64,000 bases of DNA from Dipteronia dyeriana (lineage: Eukaryota; Streptophyta; Magnoliopsida; Sapindales; Sapindaceae). Each line of letters starts with the position of its first letter. Position 1 is the first letter of the stretch. The notes beneath the pieces were generated by a model that was not told where the DNA came from, searched no databases, and was given only the letters and a program-made list of their open reading frames with translations. Shown here piece after piece: positions 25,337 to 37,800 of the stretch. Where the stretch lies: contig CM065297.1 in assembly GCA_032871835.1 (NCBI GenBank), positions 89,425,052-89,489,051 of the forward strand, in the 5' to 3' direction. The position numbers were made by a program, and so were the translations under genes.

Positions 25337-26560
25337 ATGACAATAACCACACCTGCACCTGAAAATGGCTCCTCCGCAACACCTCCCACGATCGTCAACA
25401 TCACACCAGCAACCTCCACAGCACTTCGCTCGAATGAATTTCACCTCATTACCATCAATATCTCTGCTCAGGCTCCTCTCAAACTCACTGCCAACAACTA
25501 TATGTCCTGGAAAATTCAATTTCAGACTCTTTTCATAGGATATGATCTTCTTGGTTATATCAATGGCTCAAAGCCATGTCCACCGGCTACTCTAACTATC
25601 AATGATGTAGAATCTCCAAATCCAGCATACAATATCTGGATTCGTCAAGACCAACTCATCATGAACGCGATCATTGGCTCCTTGTCTCTAACTATTATCT
25701 CATTTGTTGCCAGAGCTAAAACGTCAATGGAAGCATGGACCATACTTGCCAACACATACGCCAAGCCATCTCGTGGATGCATTCAACAAATCAAAGCACT
25801 TCTCAAGCACTCAAAAAAAGGTACACAAAATATCATCGATTTTCTTCACTCTGTTAAAGCTCGTGCAGATGAGCTTGCATTGCTTGGTGCTCCGGTGGAC
25901 GATGAGGATCTCACTGATAGAATCTTAGATGAACTTGATGATGACTATAAAGAATTGATTCGTGTGGTTCAAGCTCGTGATAATCCCATTACCTTTGATG
26001 AATTCCATGAAAAATTCTTGTCATTTGAGGCTTCTCTTCAGAACAGCAAAAAGGAGACGACTACCTTCCCTGTCACAGCAAACTCAACCAACAGAACCTA
26101 CCATAAAAACTGGAGTCCACAGTCTTCCACCAACTCTAATTGGCGTCCTCAATCCACTAATAACTTAGGCTGGCGCCTGTCGCCCAACAATGCTGGCCGA
26201 CCTGAACCCAATTCCAATTTCAATGGATAAAACCGTGGCAATCATTTCTCCCCACGACCGTACCTTGGTCGCTGCCAGATGTGTGGCACTCAAGGTCACT
26301 CAGTTAAGAGGTGCACCTCTTTTCAAATGGTCCCAATTCAGTCTCCTAGATCTGACCAACCACCGCCACACTCCTCCTCCCCAACTCCTTGACAACCACG
26401 AGCTCACTTCGCTGCAACTAACTCCTTCAATAATCCGACATGGCTTTTTGACAGTGGTGCTTCCCACCATGTCACTGCCGACTTGAGTAATCTCTCTCTG
26501 CATGCACCGTACAAAGGTTCAGATGATGTCATGATTGGCTGTCATAGGTCTTTCCATCGC
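25337..26560 (+). pseudogene. Copia gag and protease, interrupted by stops
   Basis: Starts MTITTPAPENG and reads 297 codons to a TAA at 26228-26230. The same frame continues through the zinc knuckle CQMCGTQGHSVKRC (from 26273), a TGA at 26390-26392, and the aspartic protease site WLFDSGASHHV (from about 26441). Upstream are the retrotransposon-gag features LTANNYMSWKIQFQ and the UBN2-like region AWTILANTYAKPSRGCIQQIK. Two nonsense codons separate the capsid from the nucleocapsid and protease parts. The frame is lost before the integrase at 26679. Confidence 0.85.
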
Positions 26561-26599
26561 ACACACTGGTTCCACATCTCTATACACATGCAAAAACTT

Positions 26600-29500
26600 T
26601 TACTTTAAATGATGTACTCTGTGTTCCTGACATGAAAAAGAACTTAATCTCTATATCTCAATTTTACGCGCTAATAATGTGTCCGTTGAGTTCTTATCTT
26701 CTTGTTTTCTTGTGAAGGATCTTCGTACGGGGGCAATTCTTCTGAAGGGCACAACCAAGGATGGCATCTATGAATGGCCGACTGTCAAACCCGAATCTTC
26801 CCCAATTCTTGCCTACTCCAACATCAAAACAACTTCATCAAATTGGCACCATAGATCAGATCATCCATCTTTTCCAATTTTACAACATATTATTTCTAAT
26901 TTTAGTTTAGATTTGTCGTCGTCTATGTCAAAAGATGTTTTATGTCATGCTTGTCAATGCGATAAAAGTCACAAGCTTTCTTTTTCTGAATCATCTCTTG
27001 TTTCCTCTCTACTCCTAGAAATCATATTTTCTGATGTATGGACCTCCCCAGTTATTTCTCATGATGGTTTCAAATACTATGTAATTTTTGTGTATCACTT
27101 CACTATATATATATATGGTTTTATCCACTGCGAAAGAAATCTGACGTTCATCAAACTTTTATTCATTTTAAATCCATTGTCGAAAACTATTTCAAAATCA
27201 GAATCACCACTTTTTACTCAGACAGTGGAGGGGAATACATGTCACTCAAAAATTATTTTTTTTGAAAATGGTATTTCTCATCTCACAACTCCACCACACA
27301 CGCCTGAGCACAATGGGTACTCGGAGAGACGTCACAGACACATCGTCGAGACTGCTCTTACATTACTAACCCATGCCTCTATTCCCCTTGAATTTTGGAC
27401 CCATGCCTTCGCCACATCTGTCTACCTAATCAATAGGATGCCAACCAAAACTCTCTCCCTTGTGTCCCCTTATGAAAAACTTTTTGGTAACACACCCAAC
27501 TACTCTAAACTTAGGATTTTTGGTTGTTTGTGTTATCCGTGGCTTAGGCCATATTCTTCTCACAAACTTGATCCTCACTCTAAGTCATGTGTGTTTATTG
27601 GGTACTCATTATCCTAAAGTGCCTACATGTGTCTTGATCCCTCCAGCGCCAAAGTGTATGCCTCCCATCACGTTCATTTCATAGATTTTATTTTTCCATT
27701 CAAAACACTACATACTGAGTCGCACCGACCAAACTCCACCTCCATCGAGTCCTGGGTTCCTCTACCTCTTACTGTCAGGTCTTCATATCAGCCGGCTCCA
27801 TCATCGGTCGTTCCCCCAACAGAATCACCACAGTTCGCTGACCTCCTTCCTCCTCAACAAGTTGACTTGCGCCAGGTCCCAGCGACACCAGCTCTTATCG
27901 TCCCAGAATCTCCACATACTGCAGTTGCTACACCAGTCGACTCTCCTACTGTTGTTATCCCAGCTGGTACACCCACCACTGCCTCTATAGAGCCGAAATC
28001 TGCCCCTCCGGTGACGATCATCTCACAGCAGTCACCACCTTTGGCCACAACCCCTCCATCATCGAACATGCATCCTATGGTTACAAGAGCCAAGAACAAT
28101 GTTCACAAGCCGATACAGAGGTTCAACCTTCACACACTCCTACAGAACTCGACAGATCGTGAACCTACAATAGTTGCACAAGATTTAAAGGATCCGAATT
28201 GGCGTAAAGCTATGTCAGAGGAGTGTGATGCATTCATCATGAATGGCACCTGGGAGCTAGTCCAGCCGGATTCAAATTTTAATGTTATTAGCTGTAAGTG
28301 GATTTTTCGAGTCAAACAAAAATCTGATGGCACAATTGACAGGTTCAAGGCATGCTTAGTTGTGAAAGGTTTCAACCAACGACCATGGGTTGACTATTTC
28401 AAAACATTCAGTCCAGTAATCAAACCCACAACAGTCAGACTCATCCTCAACATTGCCATCAGTTAGGGTTGGTCTCTTCGTCAGTTGGATATCAACAATG
28501 CCTTCCTACAGGGTGGACTTACTGAAGAAGTTTACATGGCTCAGCCTCCTGGCTTCATTGATTCTGATCACCAAACTCATGTCTGCAAACTTCGAAAAGC
28601 GATTTACGGTCTCAAGCAAGCACCGAGAGCATGGTACTATGAGTTGCGCCAATTTCTGATTGCATTTGGGTTCAAATCCTCTCACTCAGACACATCCCTT
28701 TTTGTTCTCAAATCTGGTGGTAATCTTCTATATCTACTAATATATGTTGATGACATCATTGTCACGGGTAGTTGTTCAGCTCAGGTTTCACAATTTGTTG
28801 GTATCCTTGCCAATAGATTTTCACTGAAAGATCTTGGTTCCCTTTCTTACTTTCTTGGAGTTGAAGTAATTCCGCACAAGGATGGAATTTTACCATCACA
28901 AAAGCGGTACATTATGGACCTTATTTCTCGCAATAACATGTAAGGTGCCAATCCAGTCCAAACTCCGCTGCCCACTAGCCCTCCGATCAGTCTTCACTCC
29001 GGCACGCCTCTAGAGGATCCCTCTCCTTACCGAACGGTGGTTGGTAGTCTTCAGTACCTATCGCTCACTCGCCCTGACATCTCCTATGAGGTCAACAAAC
29101 TGTCTCAGTTCATGCACCAACCATCGAACGATCATTGGGAGCTAGTCAAACGTGTGCTCAGGTACTTACGGGGCACCTTAGATGAAGGTATACTTATCTA
29201 TCGTGATTCTTCTGTCTCTTTTCATGCATTCTCTGATGCTGATTGGGCTGGAAACAAGGATGACTACTCCTCCACCAGTGCCTACATTGTCTATCTTGGG
29301 CGTAATCCGATCTCTTGGAGTTCAAAGAAGCAACACACTATTGCACGCTCATCTACAGAGGTAGAATATCGCACAGTTGCATCCACTGCAGCTGAACTCA
29401 ACTTGATATGTTTTCTCTTAACAGAACTTGGTCTTACACTGCCCGCAGTTCCGACGAATTATTTTGATAATGTGGGTGCCACTCAGCTATGTTCTAATCC

Positions 29501-29651
29501 AATTTTTCACTCTAGAATGAAACATGTTGCAATAGATTTTCATTTCATCCGTGACCAAGTTCAATCCGGTTCCCTACGAGTTGCACATGTGTCGTCCAAG
29601 GATCAGCTAACGGATGCTCTTACAAAGCCACTTTTGCGGTCCGACTTTTAG
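26600..29651 (+). pseudogene. Copia integrase, reverse transcriptase and RNase H, broken
   Basis: The GAG-pre-integrase motif WHHRSDHPS, a zinc-binding CHACQCDKSHK, and integrase segments SDVWTSPV, FYSDSGGEY (in a shifted frame near 27215-27240) and PEHNGYSERRHRH are visible. The two compensating frameshifts coincide with T runs near 27210 and 27260. RT shows WIFRVKQKSDGTIDRFKA, LRQLDINNAFLQG and the catalytic LIYVDDIIVTGS. RNase H shows FSDADWAGNKDD and SSTEVEYR. In-frame stops are TAA 27615-27617, TAG 28464-28466 and TAA near 28941. The element could only move with proteins supplied by another copy. Confidence 0.87.
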
Positions 29652-29703
29652 AAAAGCAAACGGAAGATTGGCCTCTCTAGCCGTGGCCCATCTTGAGGGG
29701 GCA

Positions 29704-29948
29704 TGTTGGAAGTATTAGATGTTAAGTAGGATTGTACTTCTGTATATATTAGGATTTATGTTTACTTATCAGAGTAGGATTCTGTGTATTTATCATAGTA
29801 GGAATTATGTGGTTATAATTAATTTACTTTCCTATTTTCTCTAGGTCTTTTAGCTTTGGGTGAACACTTCCTGCAATGTTATATATATGTTCATTATCAT
29901 TGAAAAGGTGTGTGTGAATTCAACACCAAAACCAATCTCTATCTTATA
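29704..29948 (+). repeat. Copia 3' LTR
   Basis: 245 bp, the same as the 5' LTR apart from about 12 substitutions and a 1-bp deletion. It is preceded by the purine tract GAGGGGGCA and followed by the target duplication CATTA. Confidence 0.9.
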
Positions 29949-30035
29949 CATTATGCTTGTCAAAACCACAACTCGATGACATGAACGAGGACAACCCTCA
30001 CCTTAATTTTCAGAGAAAACTAAGAGAGAGAAACT

Positions 30036-31199
30036 TTTTTACTTTTGATGTTTTTGTATTTAACAGTCCACACTCAAATAGAGGGAAGATCGATTCTCAC
30101 TATTATTAAAAGCACTATATTAGTTATACCTTTTAGCATCCAATATACGAGGGATTTGCTACCAATATTAAATGTGTTAGGTTCTGGAATCACAAAATGC
30201 TGCACATTAATTTACAACTTTGTTCACTAACATTAACTATACATGTACAGATTTTTTATTTGACATAAACTAGGCTGCACATTGATTTACAACTTTGTTC
30301 ACCAACATTGACTATCCATTTCTTTAAAAAATACATTATCAATATTTTTTTTTTAAAATAATAATTTACCACGATCAAAAACTCTTTTAAAACATTTTGA
30401 TAAATAATCTATTAATTTAAAATCATTTTTTAATTGAATATCAAACAGTATAAGATTTTTTTTTTTATATTAAAGCTCTACCTACTGTACGTAAAAGATC
30501 CACTTGAAAAGTCATTTGAAAGAAACCCTAAAGTGATAAGAACAATATATATGTATGATTGGCAAAAATAAAATTGAAATGGGATCTAGTTGATATAATT
30601 GGGTTATCCAAATGGAAAACTTCTCTGTGCTGCACGCCTTACCTTGTATAGAAGCTGGAATTGGATTCTAAATTCCAATCCTTGTAACATTGATTTTAGT
30701 AGTAATAGAAGTACAAGTACAGTAGTACCTTTTTATAATACACAAACACAATAGATTTGCAACTTGATCAACTTGTCATTGTGATTTTCGACTCTATTAA
30801 ACCAATTATACCATACTTTATTAATATTCAGTCCTTCTCATGTGCCAGCAGATCATATCCTACTTTATTTTTCTACGTACACATCTAAATCTCTAAATCA
30901 ATTCTTTTTTTTTATATCTCAAGACCCAACTATTCATAAAAGTTCCTCCGCTATGTTCGAGTCTTGTTAGTGTACATATGTAAAGTGTTCAAGATAGGAG
31001 ACTCCAATAATCTCTCAAACCTGGACAAATAATCATTGAAAGTAAATTTTATATATATAAATTGTGGTTTCATTGATTCCAATATGTTGGAATCAATGAA
31101 AAAATAATTAAACTTATTCCAACTTGTTAGAATTGGTGGAAACCGTACGGAAAATTTGTACGGAATCCCGCATTAGAAAATTACTATATATATATCCAT
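30036..31199. other. AT-rich intergenic with a short tandem duplication
   Basis: No gene is supported. A segment beginning CTGCACATTRATTTACAAC is repeated at about 30201 and 30272 (71-bp spacing). Confidence 0.5.
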
Positions 31200-31545
31200 T
31201 ACTTTAATTTCGGTAAGGACTTTGATGAAATCATATCATTTTTTTTATCTGAATTTTCTTGTGGATGATAAATTCATTGACATTTACTTATGAATAAAAT
31301 TTGAAAAAAAAAACACAAGAATTATTTTTCTTGATTGTCCTATATTTATCCATTTTTCCGATTCTTTCATATTTAACAAAATTGGGATAAATAGTTTTAA
31401 TGTTTAAAAAAATTTCAAATTTCATTTATAGGTATATTTCTATGAACTTATCATCCATAAAAAAATTCAGATCACAATTCATAAAAATCGAAGTGATTTC
31501 ATTATGGTCTTTACCGAAATTAAAATAAAAAATTTCTTATAAAAG
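31200..31545. mobile_element. Foldback element
   Basis: The left arm from about 31203 (TTTAATTTCGGTAARGAC, then TGATGAAATCA, then ATCTGAATTTT and GGATGATAA) is mirrored in reverse complement between about 31440 and 31530. Arms are about 100 bp with an AT-rich centre. Ends and target duplication are not resolved. Confidence 0.5.
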
Positions 31546-31551
31546 ATTCAT

Positions 31552-31757
31552 TATATATATATCGGAAATTATCACATAAGTGCGCTGATAAAATTATATA
31601 AGGACATTGAATATGAGTCACTTATTTTACATACTTTGAATTGACATGTATGCACTTGTCAAAACTCTTTTATAAATTAGTAGCTCACATTCAATATCCT
31701 TATATAAATTCCATCAGTGCGTACTGATAGGATAAGGAACGTGTATATATATATATA
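31552..31757. mobile_element. MITE 3, same family as 2917-3104
   Basis: A hairpin with terminal cores CATAAGTGCGCTGAT (left) and ATCAGTGCGTACTGAT (right). It is flanked by (TA)n on both sides (about 31552-31560 and 31743-31757). The loop sequence TTTACATACTTTGAATTGAC is the reverse complement of the loop of MITE 2, so it is a second copy in opposite orientation. Confidence 0.72.
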
Positions 31758-31829
31758 AGTAATTTACATATATTTATTTTAGCATGATTTGAGAAATAAT
31801 CAAATGAGAATCCATGCGCCATCATATTA

Positions 31830-34800
31830 CATGTTGGTTTTTTCGGAGGTTTAAATTGGGAGGCGAAGTTAACACAGTTGAGTCACTAGTATAAATGGGT
31901 CGAATATTGTAAGACATTAAAATCTTGAACAACTTTATATATATATCATAACTAGATCAGAATTGCAGCCGACTTAGTTTTATCCTTTCAGTAGAACTAT
32001 TCTTCTACTGAAAGTTATGTTTATCCATTTGTTAAATCTTCTTGAAATTGTTTTAATGAAACAAAAAAAAAACTCAAACTTCCTATATCAATTCCAAAAT
32101 GGGCCAAATAAGACTGGGCTCATAACTAATAGGTAGAATATTGATTTACCGTAGATGAAACAAAGTTAATATATTCAAAATCATATTTGTTCTCTAAGAA
32201 AAGAGTGTTTCTTCGGCTTCAAAAATGATTTGTTCTAAAAAATCCATGACATTGAACAGTCCATCTTCTATACTTTGCTTTTGATGTACTTCATTTTCGA
32301 TATTTTGATTATAAACCATTCGTAGAATGGTTTAGCTGGGTGAAAAAAAGACTTTGCTATGATAATCTATACGCTCCGTAAATTCAACAAACAATCTCAT
32401 ATAATGTATATAAAATCGTCTATAGCTGACAATGTAATCCCTATAAATTCGAAACCCGAGACAATTCAAACAAAACCATCATTCAGCTGCATAATCTCCC
32501 ATGGTTAATATTTCGGTTTTTTCAATTTATCTTCCTTATTCTTGTTGGTGTAGGAATTTGGAACGGTAATTCTTCAAAAATCTCCATGAGCATTCTTATC
32601 ATACATAAAGGTCCGAGACCTTTCTCAAGCTTTTACATATCTTCGACAAAGGTTTCGTAGGTTTAAAATGGGAGGAGGATTTAACAATATTGGGTCATCA
32701 GCAAAAGTAGACCAAATATTGTAAAACTTTAAAATCTTGAGCAATTCTGTAAATAAATCATAACTAGAGCCAAACTGCAGCCGACTTTATATTATCAGAT
32801 CTTTTGATAAATTTATTCTTGAAAGTCATGTTTATCTATTTGTTAATCATCTTGAAACTGATTTAATAAAACAAATAAAACTCAATATTCTATAACAATT
32901 GCAAAATGATCCGAGTAGGACTAAGCTAATAATAATAGGTAGAATATTGATTTACCATAGATGTAGCAAAGTCAATATGTTCAAAATCATATTTATTCTC
33001 TAAGAAAATAGAGTTTCATCGGAATCGAACAAGATTTGTTTTCAAAAATCCTCGCCATCGAACAGTCCATCTTCAATAACTTGCTTTGGACGTGTTTCTT
33101 TTTCGGCATTTTGATCGCACGAATGGTTTAGTAGGGTGAAAAAATGACTTCGCTATGGCAATCCATACGCTCCTTATATCCAACTACCGATCATATATAC
33201 TGTAAATAAAATCGTTTATAGCTGACAATGTAGTCGCTATACATTTAAAACCCAAGATTGCATGAAGTAAAACCATTTTTTAGCTACATAATCTCACACG
33301 GTTCACGTTTCAGTTTTTTCAATTTATCTTCTGTATTATTGTTGGTGTAGGCCTCGGGAACAAAAAAGTAAAGCAAGTCTTCAAAACCTTTGCGAGCATC
33401 CATTTCATGCATAAATGTTTGAGACATGTTCTAAGCTTTTAACACATCTTTTACAAATTTTCGGAGGTTTAAATTAAGAGGTGACTTTAACACGACTGAG
33501 TCACCAGCATAAATGGTTCAAATATTGATCAAATCTTGATCACCAACATAGTTTTATCCAAACTGCAGCCTACATAATTCTTGAAAGTTATGTTTATCCA
33601 TTTGTTAAATCTTCTTAAAATAGGTTTAATAAAACAAAAAAAATCAAACTTCGTATAGCAATTCCAAAATGGGTCAAGTAAGACTAATCTAAAAAAAAAT
33701 ACTAGGTAGAATATTGATTTACCATAGATAAAGCAAAGTTTATGATTTGTTCTAAAAAATCCACGGAATTGAACATTCCATATTCAATAGATGTACTTCT
33801 TTTTCGACATTTTGATGAATGGTTATAGCTGGGTGAAAAAAAGACTTTGCTATGGCAGTCGATACACTTAGTAAATCCAACAACTGATCTCATATACTGT
33901 AAAAAAAATATAAATCCAACAACTGATCTCATACACTGTAAAAAAAACTGTCTAAAGACGACAATGTAATCCCTATACATTCCAAACCCGAGACTACTCA
34001 ACAAAACCATCATTCAGCTGCATAATCTACCATGGTTCATGTACTAGTTTCTTCAACTTATAGTCCATATAATAGTTGGTGTAGGCATCTGGAACAAAAA
34101 AAAAGGCAATTCTTCAAAACTTTCGCGAGCATTCATATCAAGCATAAAGGTCAGAAACTTTTCTCAAGATTTTAACATATATTCTACAAATTTCGTAGGT
34201 TTAAACTGGCAGAAGGCTTTAAAACGGTTGGTTCACTAGCAAAAGTGGATCAAACAATGCAAAACTTAAAAATCTTGAACAACTCTGTATATAAAATCAT
34301 AACTATATATAAACTGCAGCCGACTTTGTTTTATCACATCTTTTGGTAAAACTATTTATGAAAGTTAAGTTTATCCATTTGTTAATCTGCTTGAAAGTGT
34401 TTTATTAAAATAAAAAAAGCTCAAACTTCCTATAACAATTCCAAAATAGGCAAAGTTAGACTAAGTTCATAAATAATAGGTAGAATATTTACTTACCATA
34501 GATGCATCAAAGTCAGTATATTCAAAATCATAGATATTCCCCAAGAAAATAGTGCTTCTTCGGAATCGAACAAGATTTGTTCTAAAAAATCCTCGGCATC
34601 CAATAGTCCATCTTCAATAACTTGCTTTTGATGTGTTTTTTTTTCGGCATTTTGATTGTAAAAACGGTTTAGTAGGGTGACAGAAAAGACTTCGCCATAG
34701 CAATCCATACGCTCTTTAAATCCAATATCTGATCTCATATACAACAAATAAAATCGTCTATAGCAGACAATGTAGTCCTTATCCATTCGAAACCCAAGAC

Positions 34801-37800
34801 TGCTCGAAGCAAAACCATCATTTCAGTTGTATAATATACCACGGTTAACATTTTAGTTTTTTTTTTTAATTTATCTTCCAAGCTTTTAACACATCTTCTG
34901 CAAATTTTCAGGAGGTTTAAATTGGGAGACGACTTTAACATTGAACAGTCCATCTTCAATAACTTGCTTTTGATGTACTTCTTTTTCGGTATTTTGATTA
35001 TAAACCATTGGTAAAATAGTTTACTTTAATGAAAAAAAATACTTCCCTATGACAATCTATATGCTCCATAAATCCAACCACAGATTTTATATACTATAAA
35101 TAAAATCTTCTATAGTTGACAATGTAATCCCTATACAATCGAAACCCGAGATCGCTCAAACAAAACCATCATTCAGCTGCATAATCTCTTATTGTTCATG
35201 TTGTAGTTTTTTCAATTTATCTTCCATATTCTTGATAGTGTAAGCATCTCGAGCAAAATAAAATAAGACAATTTTTCAAAACCTCCACGAGCATTCATAT
35301 CATGCATAAAAGTTTGAGACCTTTTCAAGCTTTTAAAACATCTTCGACAAAGTTTCGTAGGTTTAAATTCGAAGAAGACTTTAAAATGGCTGGGTCACTA
35401 GCAAAAGTATATCGAGTATTGTAAAATTTAAAATCTTTAACAACTCTACATATAAAACATAACTAGACTCAAACTGCAGCAGATTTTGTTTTGTCACATC
35501 TTTTGGTAAAACTATTCTTGAAAGTTATGTTTATCAATTTTCTAATCTTCTTAAATTTGTTTTAATAAAACAAATAAAACTCAAACTTTCTATAGCAATT
35601 CCAAAATGGTCCAAGTAAGACTAAGCTTATAATAATTGGTAGAATATTGATTTTCCAAAGATTTAGCAAAGTAAATATATTCAAAAATCATATTTATTCT
35701 CCAAAAAAAATAGTGTTTCTTCATAATCGAACATGATTTGTTTTAAAAAAATCCTTAGCATCGAACAATCCATCGTTAATAACTTGCTTTTGATGTGCTT
35801 CGTTTTCGGTATCTTGATTGTACGAATGGTTTAGTAGGGTGAAAAAAAGACTTCACTATGATTATCCATACACTTCTTAAACCCAACCACCGTCTTATAT
35901 ACTATAAATAAAATAGTCTATGACTGACAATGTAGTCTTTACAAATTTGAAATCATATTTTGATCATATTAAAATATCCTACTACATAATCTCCCACAAT
36001 TCACGTTTTAGTTTATACAATTTATCTTCTATATTCTTGTTGGTGTAGGCCTCAAGAACAAAAAATTAAGACAAGTCTTCAAAACCTTTACGAACTTCCA
36101 TTTCATGCATAAATGTCTGAGACCTTTCCCAAACTTTTAACACAACTTCTATAAATTTTTAGAGGTTTAAATTGGGAGGTGACTTTAACACGGTTGAGTC
36201 ACCAACATAAATGGTTCGAATATTGTCAAACTTTAAAATCTTGAACAACTTTGTATATATATCATAACTTGATGCAAACTGCAGCCAACTTAGTTTTATC
36301 ATTTCTGTAAAACTATTCTCTATTCTTGAAAGATGTTTATCCATTTGTTAAATCTTCTTGAAATTATTTTAATAAAACAAGAAAAATTAAAACTTCCTAT
36401 AGCAATTTCAAATTGGGACAGATAAGACTAAGCTCATAAATAATTGGTAGTATATTGATTTACCATAGATGAAGCAAAGTTAATATATTCAAAATCACAT
36501 TTGTTCTCCAAGAAAAGAGTGTTTCTTCGGCTTTAAAAATGATTGGTTCTAAAAAATCCACGGCATTGTACAGTCATCTTCTATACTTTGCTTTTGATGT
36601 ACTTCATTTTCGGCATTTTGATTATAACTATTCATAGAATGGTTTAGCATGGTGAAAAAAATACTTCCCTATAACAATCCATACACTCCGTAAATCCAAC
36701 CACGGATCTTATAAGCTATAAATAAAGTCGTCTATAGCTGACAATGTAATCGCTATACATTCGAAACCCGAGACTACTCAAACAAAACCATCATTCAGTT
36801 GCATAATCTCCCATTGTTCATGTTTCGGTTTTTTCAATTTATCTTCCATATTCTTGAGCATCTGGAGCAAAATAAAATAAGGCAATTCTTCAAAACCTCC
36901 ATAAGCATTCATATCATGCATAAAAGTTTGAGACCTTTTCAAGCTTTTAAAACATCTTCGACAAAGTTTCGTAGGTTTAAATTGGGAGGAGACTTTGTAA
37001 TGGCTGGATCACTAGCAAAAGTGGATCGAATATTGTAAAATTTTAAAATCTTTAACTCTTTATATAAAACATAACTAGACCCAAACTGTAACCGACTTTG
37101 TTTTATCATATCTTTTGGTAAAATTATTCTTGAAAGTTATGTTTATCCATTTGTTAATCTTCTTGAATTTGGTTTAGTAAAACAAATAAAACTCAAACTT
37201 TCTATAGCAATTCCAAAATGGTCTGAGTAAGACTAAGCTCATAATAATAGGTAGAATATTGATTTACCATAGATGTAGTAAAGTCAATATATTCAAAATC
37301 ATATTTATTCTGCAAGAAAATAGTGTTTTTTCGGAATTGAATATAATTTGTTTTCTAAAATCCTCGGCATCGAACAGTCCATTTTCAATAACTTGCTTTT
37401 GATAACTTCGCTATGGCAATCCATATGCTTCTTAAATCCAACCACCGATCTCATATACTGTAAATAAAATCGTCTATAGCTAACAATGTAGTCCCTATAC
37501 ATTTGAAACCCAAGACTACTCGAAGTAAAACCATCCTTCAGCTACATAATCTCTCATGGTTCACGTTTTAGTTTTTTCAATTTATCTTCCATATTCTTGT
37601 TGGTGTTGGCCTTTAGAACAAAAAAATATGGCATGTCTTCAAAACCTCTACGAGCATCTATTTCATGCATTAATATCTGAGACTTTTCCCAAGCTTTTAA
37701 CATATCTTCTACAAATTTTTGGAGGTTTAAATTAGGAGTTGACTTTATCACAGCTCAGTCACCAACATAAATGGTTCGAATATTGTCAAACTTTAAAATC

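Larger units (their letters stand above)
25026..29948 (+). mobile_element. Ty1/copia LTR retrotransposon inserted in LINE
   Basis: A complete but defective copia element of 4923 bp: 5' LTR 25026-25271, primer-binding site 25272-25283, gag-protease from 25337, integrase-RT-RNase H to 29651, polypurine tract about 29693-29703, and 3' LTR 29704-29948. The 5-bp target duplication CATTA lies at 25021-25025 and 29949-29953. The order protease-integrase-RT-RNase H defines copia. It sits in the opposite orientation to the host LINE. By eye the two LTRs differ at about 12 substitutions and one indel, so it is younger than the LINE but not recent. Confidence 0.93.
18596..30035 (-). mobile_element. L1-type LINE, decayed and split by two insertions
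   Basis: This is a plant L1-clade non-LTR retrotransposon read on the minus strand. The 5' UTR is at about 29954-30035, ORF1 at 25023-23248, and ORF2 from 23251 to about 18600. A copia element occupies 25026-29948 and a 1.28 kb TIR element occupies 21924-23206. Removing both restores continuous LINE sequence. The 3' end (RNase H region, 3' UTR, poly(A)) is not seen; the zinc-binding C-terminal region runs into the TIR element near 18595. Many stops and frameshifts make it inactive. Confidence 0.85.

Noticed and set aside
27854..28099. 81-codon minus-strand ORF
   Set aside because: It is a shadow of the Pro-rich linker between copia integrase and reverse transcriptase.
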